Positions 41,004 to 45,731 of a DNA stretch of 45,731 nucleotides are shown piece by piece (position 1 is the stretch's first letter; every line of letters starts with the position of its first letter). Source of the stretch: an uncultured Pelagibacteraceae bacterium (GTDB lineage: Bacteria > Pseudomonadota > Alphaproteobacteria > Pelagibacterales > Pelagibacteraceae); contig CABYDK010000004.1 in assembly GCA_902517735.1 (NCBI GenBank), positions 1-45,731 on the forward strand, in the 5' to 3' direction. A program made the position numbers and the translations under genes. Below the pieces are notes generated by a model that had not been told where the DNA came from, ran no database searches, and was given only the letters and a program-made list of their open reading frames with translations.

Positions 41004-42077
41004 TTACAGTATTACTCCAGCTCCTTTTAAAAATAAAGCATTCTCATCAAGAGGCCATCTTGGTTTTGCTGGATAATCTAAATTATTAAATTTTTTTATT
41101 TTAAATTTTTCTAAACCTACCATTGCAATCATTGCTGCATTATCTCCACATAAATTTATTGGCGGGAATATATGTTTATAATTATTTTCATTACAAATTT
41201 TAATAAGCATTGATCTAATTCTTTTATTGGCTGCAACACCTCCAGCGACAACAAATATTTTATTTTTTAGCCTATTGACACTTTCAAATTCATTGAACGC
41301 AACTTGAGTCTTTTTTTCAAGAATATCTTCGATTGTTTTTTGAAAAGAAGCAGCAATATCATATCTATCTTGTTGGTTTTTAATATTTTTACTTATTTTC
41401 AATATTGCAGTCTTTAATCCTGCAAAAGACAGATTACATCCCCCTTTATTAAAAATAGGTTTTGGTAACTTAAATTTTTTTGGGTCACCCTTCTCAGCCA
41501 AGATTTCTATTTGTGGACCACCAGGAAACTTTATTCCTAATAGTTTTGCCGTTTTATCAAAAGCTTCTCCTAACGCATCATCAATTGTAGTCCCTAATCT
41601 TCTATATGACCCTAGACCACGAACAGACAAATATTGAGAATGCCCTCCCGAAATTAATAACAACAAGTATGGATAATCTAATTTAGAGTTTAGCTTTGGA
41701 CTCAATGCATGGCCTTCTAAATGGTTTACCGATATAAATGGAATGTTCATTGCAGCCGCAAATGATTTTCCAAAACTTAAACCAACAGACAAACAAACAA
41801 CTAATCCTGGCCCAGCTGTAGATGCGACTGCATTAATTTCATTAATTTTGATTCCACTATCATTTATTGCTTTTTTAACAATCCAATCAATTTTTTCTAT
41901 ATGAGACCTCGCAGCCAGTTCAGGTACTACACCTCCAAATTTTTTGTGGATTTCATCCTGGCTAGATATTATGTTAGATAAAACTATTGGAATTCCTTGC
42001 TCATTTTCTGTAATTATTGATGCTGCTGTCTCATCACAACTTGATTCTATTCCAAGAATTATAGGTTTTTTGCTCAT
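41004..42077 (-). CDS. tsaD: tRNA N6-threonylcarbamoyladenosine synthase subunit TsaD
   Basis: ILGIESSCDETAASI, PELAARSHIEKI, NHLEGHALSP, VAGGVAANKRIR. Confidence 0.97.
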   Translation of the reverse strand: MSKKPIILGIESSCDETAASIITENEQGIPIVLSNIISSQDEIHKKFGGVVPELAARSHIEKIDWIVKKAINDSGIKINEINAVASTAGPGLVVCLSVGLSFGKSFAAAMNIPFISVNHLEGHALSPKLNSKLDYPYLLLLISGGHSQYLSVRGLGSYRRLGTTIDDALGEAFDKTAKLLGIKFPGGPQIEILAEKGDPKKFKLPKPIFNKGGCNLSFAGLKTAILKISKNIKNQQDRYDIAASFQKTIEDILEKKTQVAFNEFESVNRLKNKIFVVAGGVAANKRIRSMLIKICNENNYKHIFPPINLCGDNAAMIAMVGLEKFKIKKFNNLDYPAKPRWPLDENALFLKGAGVIL

Positions 42078-42116
42078 TCAAATAGTTTCTATTAATAGTA
42101 CAATCTCTTTACAAGC

Positions 42117-43037
42117 ATGAAAAAAGAAAAAATTATAATCGGTTCGAGAGGTAGTAAATTGGCTTTAATTTACGCTGAAAATGTAAAAAATAAAATTATT
42201 AAAAACTCTGAATTAAAAGAAGATGAATTAGAAATTAAAGCGATTGTTACTACGGGTGATCAAGTGCAAAATAAAAGACTATCTGAAATGGGTGGTAAAG
42301 GATTATTTTCAAAAAATATTGAGAAAGAGTTAATTGATGAAAATATAGATATCGCTGTTCACGCCCTTAAAGATATGCCAGTTGTAGAGACCAAAGGATT
42401 ATTAACTAATTTTTTTTTAAAACGTAATGATCCTAGTGAAATTCTAATAAGTAGAGATAATTATAAACTTAAAGATTTAAAATCAAAATCAATAATTGGT
42501 ACATCATCTTTTAGAAGAGAGTTTCAAATTAAGAAAATAAGAAATGATGTTTTCTGTAAATTGATCAGAGGAAATGTAGATACAAGGCTAAAAAAATTAA
42601 AAGATGGTTTATATGATGCAATAATTCTTTCATCAGCAGGAATTAAATCTTTGAAACTAGAAAAAGAAATTACTCAAGTTTTTTTAACTCAAGAAATAAT
42701 CCCAAGTGCTGGTCAAGGAGTGATTTCTATGCAATGCAGAAGTGATGATAAAGAAATTATTAACTTATTAAAAAAAGTAAATGATCTTAACACTTTTAAA
42801 TGTGCAATAGCAGAAAGAGATGTTTTAAAAATATTAGAGGGTGACTGTGAAACAGCTATAGGAGTCCATGCTGAATTGAAAGATAATCGAATAACTCTTG
42901 AGGCTGAACTGTTTTCTTTAGATGGATCTCAAAGATTTTACGAGAAAAGAATAAAAGACATGAAACATTTTGATAAGATAGGTATAGAAATTGGTAATAT
43001 TTTAAAAGAGAAATCTAAAGGAAGTTATAAAAAGTAA
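42117..43037 (+). CDS. hemC: Porphobilinogen deaminase (hydroxymethylbilane synthase)
   Basis: IIGSRGSKLALIYAENV, KGLFSKNIEKELID, AVHALKDMP, GTSSFRRE, LRGNVDTRL-like RGNVDTRLKKL, EGDCETAIGVHA. Confidence 0.96.
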   Translation: MKKEKIIIGSRGSKLALIYAENVKNKIIKNSELKEDELEIKAIVTTGDQVQNKRLSEMGGKGLFSKNIEKELIDENIDIAVHALKDMPVVETKGLLTNFFLKRNDPSEILISRDNYKLKDLKSKSIIGTSSFRREFQIKKIRNDVFCKLIRGNVDTRLKKLKDGLYDAIILSSAGIKSLKLEKEITQVFLTQEIIPSAGQGVISMQCRSDDKEIINLLKKVNDLNTFKCAIAERDVLKILEGDCETAIGVHAELKDNRITLEAELFSLDGSQRFYEKRIKDMKHFDKIGIEIGNILKEKSKGSYKK

Positions 43038-43736
43038 ATGCACATATTATTAACTAGACCGCTGGAAGATAGTTTTGACTTAATTATCCGATTTAAAGAT
43101 CTGGGACATACAGTATCTCATTTACCTTTGTTGTCTGTAGAAATGGTTCCATATGAGAGAAATCTTACTCAAAATTGTGAAGCAATTATTTTTACAAGTG
43201 CAAATGCAATAAAGTTTTTAGATTTAAAAAATATTAATAAAAATATAAAATGTTTTTGTGTTGGTTTAGCAACTGAAAAAAAAGCCAAAAATGTAGGATT
43301 TCAAAACATTATATCAGCTGAAGGTAGTGTAAGAAATTTAAAAGAGTTAATATTACAAAATTTTAAATCAAGTGATGGAAATTTAATTTATGTAAGCGGG
43401 GAAATTATTTCTTCAGATCTAGATAAACAATTAATAAAGGAGGGGTATTCTATTAAGAGATTAATTAATTATAAAACTAATCATAATAAAAATTTTGAAA
43501 AGATTTTTGTAGAAAATTTAAAGCAAAACATGCCAGAAATTGTTTATATTTATTCTCAAAATAGTGCGCTTAGTCTTCTTAATTTTATCAAAAATGAAAG
43601 GACAGAAAGCTTATGGATGAATACTAATTTAATGTGTATAGGCGAAAAAACCTCATCAATATTGAATGAAATTAAGTGGAAAAAAATATTTCTTTTTAAT
43701 CCTGGAGAAGAAGAGTTTTTGTTATATAAAATTTAA
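43038..43736 (+). CDS. hemD: Uroporphyrinogen-III synthase
   Basis: HILLTRPLEDSFDLIIRFKDLGHTVSHLPLLSVE, IIFTSANAIKFL; immediately after hemC. Confidence 0.88.
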   Translation: MHILLTRPLEDSFDLIIRFKDLGHTVSHLPLLSVEMVPYERNLTQNCEAIIFTSANAIKFLDLKNINKNIKCFCVGLATEKKAKNVGFQNIISAEGSVRNLKELILQNFKSSDGNLIYVSGEIISSDLDKQLIKEGYSIKRLINYKTNHNKNFEKIFVENLKQNMPEIVYIYSQNSALSLLNFIKNERTESLWMNTNLMCIGEKTSSILNEIKWKKIFLFNPGEEEFLLYKI

Positions 43737-43738
43737 GT

Positions 43739-44824
43739 ATGGATTTAATAAATAACTTTTCAGAAATATTCTTATCGGTTTGGAATAAAGGAATCCTGGG
43801 AGTAGATATATTTCAAATTTTAATTGGTATTGGAATTTTTTTAATTTTTTTAATTTTTAGAGGATTAATAAGCAAGTTAGTTATTAAGAAATTAGAAATT
43901 ATTTCAAAAAGAACTACCAATAAATTAGATGACACTTTTGTTCAATCATTAGTAGGTCCAGCAAGATTTTTGCCTATTGTTTTGGGTTTTTTTATTGCTA
44001 GTTATTACATGACCTTTTCAATTGAAGGGCGAGAGGTAATTGACACAATAAATAGAACTTTAATAACTATTTTAATTTTTTGGGTTATTCATCAAATTAT
44101 AGAACCAATATCATATATTTTAAGTGGATTAGATAAATTATTAACGAGAGAGCTTATAGGTTGGATAATTAAATCACTTAAAATTCTAATTTTTATTTTA
44201 GGATTAGCAGCAGTTCTTGAATTGTGGGGGATTAAGATAGGACCAATTATTGCTGGACTAGGTTTGTTTGGTGTTGCTGTTGCATTAGGAGCACAAGATT
44301 TATTTAAAAATCTGATTTCGGGAATTTTAGTTTTAGTTGAAAAAAGATTTAAAATTGGAGATTGGATTTCCGTTGACGGTATTATTGAGGGTATAGTTGA
44401 AAAGATTGGGTTTAGATCAACAACGATAAGAAAATTTGATAAATCTCTTGCAATAATTCCAAATTTTCAATTTGCTGAGAATGCAGTTACAAATGTAAGT
44501 GAGACTTCTAATTGGTTAATAAGTTGGATTATCACTCTTCAGTATGACACTACAGTTGAACAATTAAAAAAAATAAGAGATGAAATTGAAAATCATATAA
44601 ACGAAGGTGATGATTATAACTCGTCTATTGGAGTAGCAGTTAGAGTAGATAAATTTTCAGATAGTTCCATAGATATGTACGTAAGATGTTTTACAAACTC
44701 AGGTAGCTGGAATAATTGGCTTGATGTTAAAGAAAGATTAGCTATTGCAATTAAACAAATTGTTGAAAAAAATGGCGCCTCTTTTGCATTCCCTAGCCAA
44801 TCTATTTATGTTGAAAAAAAATGA
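43739..44824 (+). CDS. MscS-family small-conductance mechanosensitive channel
   Basis: GPIIAGLGLFGVAVALGAQDLFKNLISGILVLVEKRFKIGDWISVDGIIEGIVEKIGFRSTTIRKFDKSLAIIPNFQFAENAVTN. Confidence 0.92.
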   Translation: MDLINNFSEIFLSVWNKGILGVDIFQILIGIGIFLIFLIFRGLISKLVIKKLEIISKRTTNKLDDTFVQSLVGPARFLPIVLGFFIASYYMTFSIEGREVIDTINRTLITILIFWVIHQIIEPISYILSGLDKLLTRELIGWIIKSLKILIFILGLAAVLELWGIKIGPIIAGLGLFGVAVALGAQDLFKNLISGILVLVEKRFKIGDWISVDGIIEGIVEKIGFRSTTIRKFDKSLAIIPNFQFAENAVTNVSETSNWLISWIITLQYDTTVEQLKKIRDEIENHINEGDDYNSSIGVAVRVDKFSDSSIDMYVRCFTNSGSWNNWLDVKERLAIAIKQIVEKNGASFAFPSQSIYVEKK

Positions 44825-45111
44825 TTGCTATTTTTTATTTAGCTTTACAGATACTAAAACTTTATTCTTACGTGGTAATTGCCAATGTTATTATTAGTTG
44901 GTTAGTTGCTTTTAATGTTTTAAATACACAAAATAGATTTGTTTATTCAATTTTAGAGCTAACATATAGACTAACTGATCCTTTTTTAAGTCGTATAAGA
45001 CAGTTTCTACCTAATTTAGGATCCTTAGATATATCTCCGATTATTTTACTTTTATTAATTTGGTTTATTGAAATCTGTATGAAAATCTATATTGCTCCAT
45101 TAATATTTTAA
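44821..45111 (+). CDS. YggT-family membrane protein
   Basis: 96 aa; YSYVVIANVIISWLVAFNVLNTQNRFVYSILELTYRLTDPFLSRIRQFLPNLGSLDISPIILLLLIWF. Confidence 0.9.
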   Translation: MIAIFYLALQILKLYSYVVIANVIISWLVAFNVLNTQNRFVYSILELTYRLTDPFLSRIRQFLPNLGSLDISPIILLLLIWFIEICMKIYIAPLIF

Positions 45112-45116
45112 GATTT

Positions 45117-45731
45117 ATGATTTTAATTGATGGAAAAAAAGCAGCAGCTGAATTACGTGAAGAACTAAAACATGAGGTGTCCTCATTAAAGAAAAAATTT
45201 AATAAAGTCCCTGGCTTAACTGTAATTTTGATTGGTGACCTTACTCCAAGTCAAATATATGTGAGAAATAAGGAAAAATCCGCAAATGAGGTTGGACTCA
45301 AATCAGAAGTTATAAGATATCCGGATACAATTGAGCAAAAAGTTGTATTGGATAAAATTAAAGAACTTAACAAAGATGATAGCGTTTCGGGCATTTTAGT
45401 TCAACTACCGTTACCTAAACATATTGATAAACAAAAAGTAATTCAAACAATTGATCCATCAAAGGATGTTGATGGTTTTCATCCCATAAATGTTGGCAAC
45501 TTATCATCAGGTTATGACAGCTCTATTCCATGCACTCCACTTGGTTGTTATCTATTAATAAAAAAAATTGAACCAAACTTAAATGGAAAAAAAGCTGTAG
45601 TAGTTGGTCGATCAAATTTAAATGGAAAACCAATGACTCAATTACTTTTAAAAGAAAATTGTACTGTAACAATTACTCATTCTAAAACTAAAGATTTAAA
45701 ATCTGAGTGCTTGAAGGCAGATATTATTGTG
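45117..45731 (+). CDS. folD: Bifunctional methylenetetrahydrofolate dehydrogenase/cyclohydrolase FolD (C-terminus truncated by window edge)
   Basis: ATG at 45117 reads MILIDGKKAAAELREELKHEV...; VDGFHPINVGNL, IPCTPLGCY, AVVVGRSNLNGKPMTQLLL. Confidence 0.95.
   Translation, partial: MILIDGKKAAAELREELKHEVSSLKKKFNKVPGLTVILIGDLTPSQIYVRNKEKSANEVGLKSEVIRYPDTIEQKVVLDKIKELNKDDSVSGILVQLPLPKHIDKQKVIQTIDPSKDVDGFHPINVGNLSSGYDSSIPCTPLGCYLLIKKIEPNLNGKKAVVVGRSNLNGKPMTQLLLKENCTVTITHSKTKDLKSECLKADIIV

Noticed and set aside
1-45731. CRISPR arrays, IS elements/transposases, integrases, rRNA genes
   Set aside because: No regularly spaced repeats, transposase or integrase motifs, or rRNA sequence seen on either strand.

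Overview
AT-rich, tightly packed bacterial chromosome segment. Gene content and order point to an alphaproteobacterium, most likely a SAR11/Pelagibacterales-type genome (inference). From left to right it holds: a parB-parA-rsmG-mnmG-mnmE block; a TPR/O-GlcNAc-transferase-like gene; rho; and hemJ-hemH-hemE. A 272-bp AT-rich divergent gap follows, which is a strong candidate for oriC. Next come ppsR-maf-aroE-coaE-dnaQ, secB, fxsA, Tim44-like, smr, hslUV, the his cluster (B-H-A-F-E), a HIT protein, lolA-ftsK, a UbiH-like gene, a LON-domain gene, tRNA-Gly(GCC), an FkbM-like methyltransferase, phhB-like, purH, a heparinase-like gene and rpe. Then there is an acetate-type module (SSS symporter, DUF4212 and acs) and an EVE-domain gene. 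A three-gene accessory island follows (DUF262-HNH nuclease, EcoRI-family adenine methyltransferase, small orphan ORF). The window ends with tsaD, hemC-hemD, mscS, yggT and a partial folD. The best candidate for an undescribed system is the 38.0-40.8 kb island: a putative single-chain GmrS/GmrD-like nuclease translationally adjacent to an EcoRI-type MTase, with paired 12-bp-period GTAC repeats in the flanks. Other notable items are the ~50-aa Lys/Arg-only extension on Acs with an A11 tract right after the start codon, the predicted oriC, EF-hand-like loops in two proteins, and long poly-A tracts inside coaE. All assignments come from reading the sequence and translations; no searches were run.
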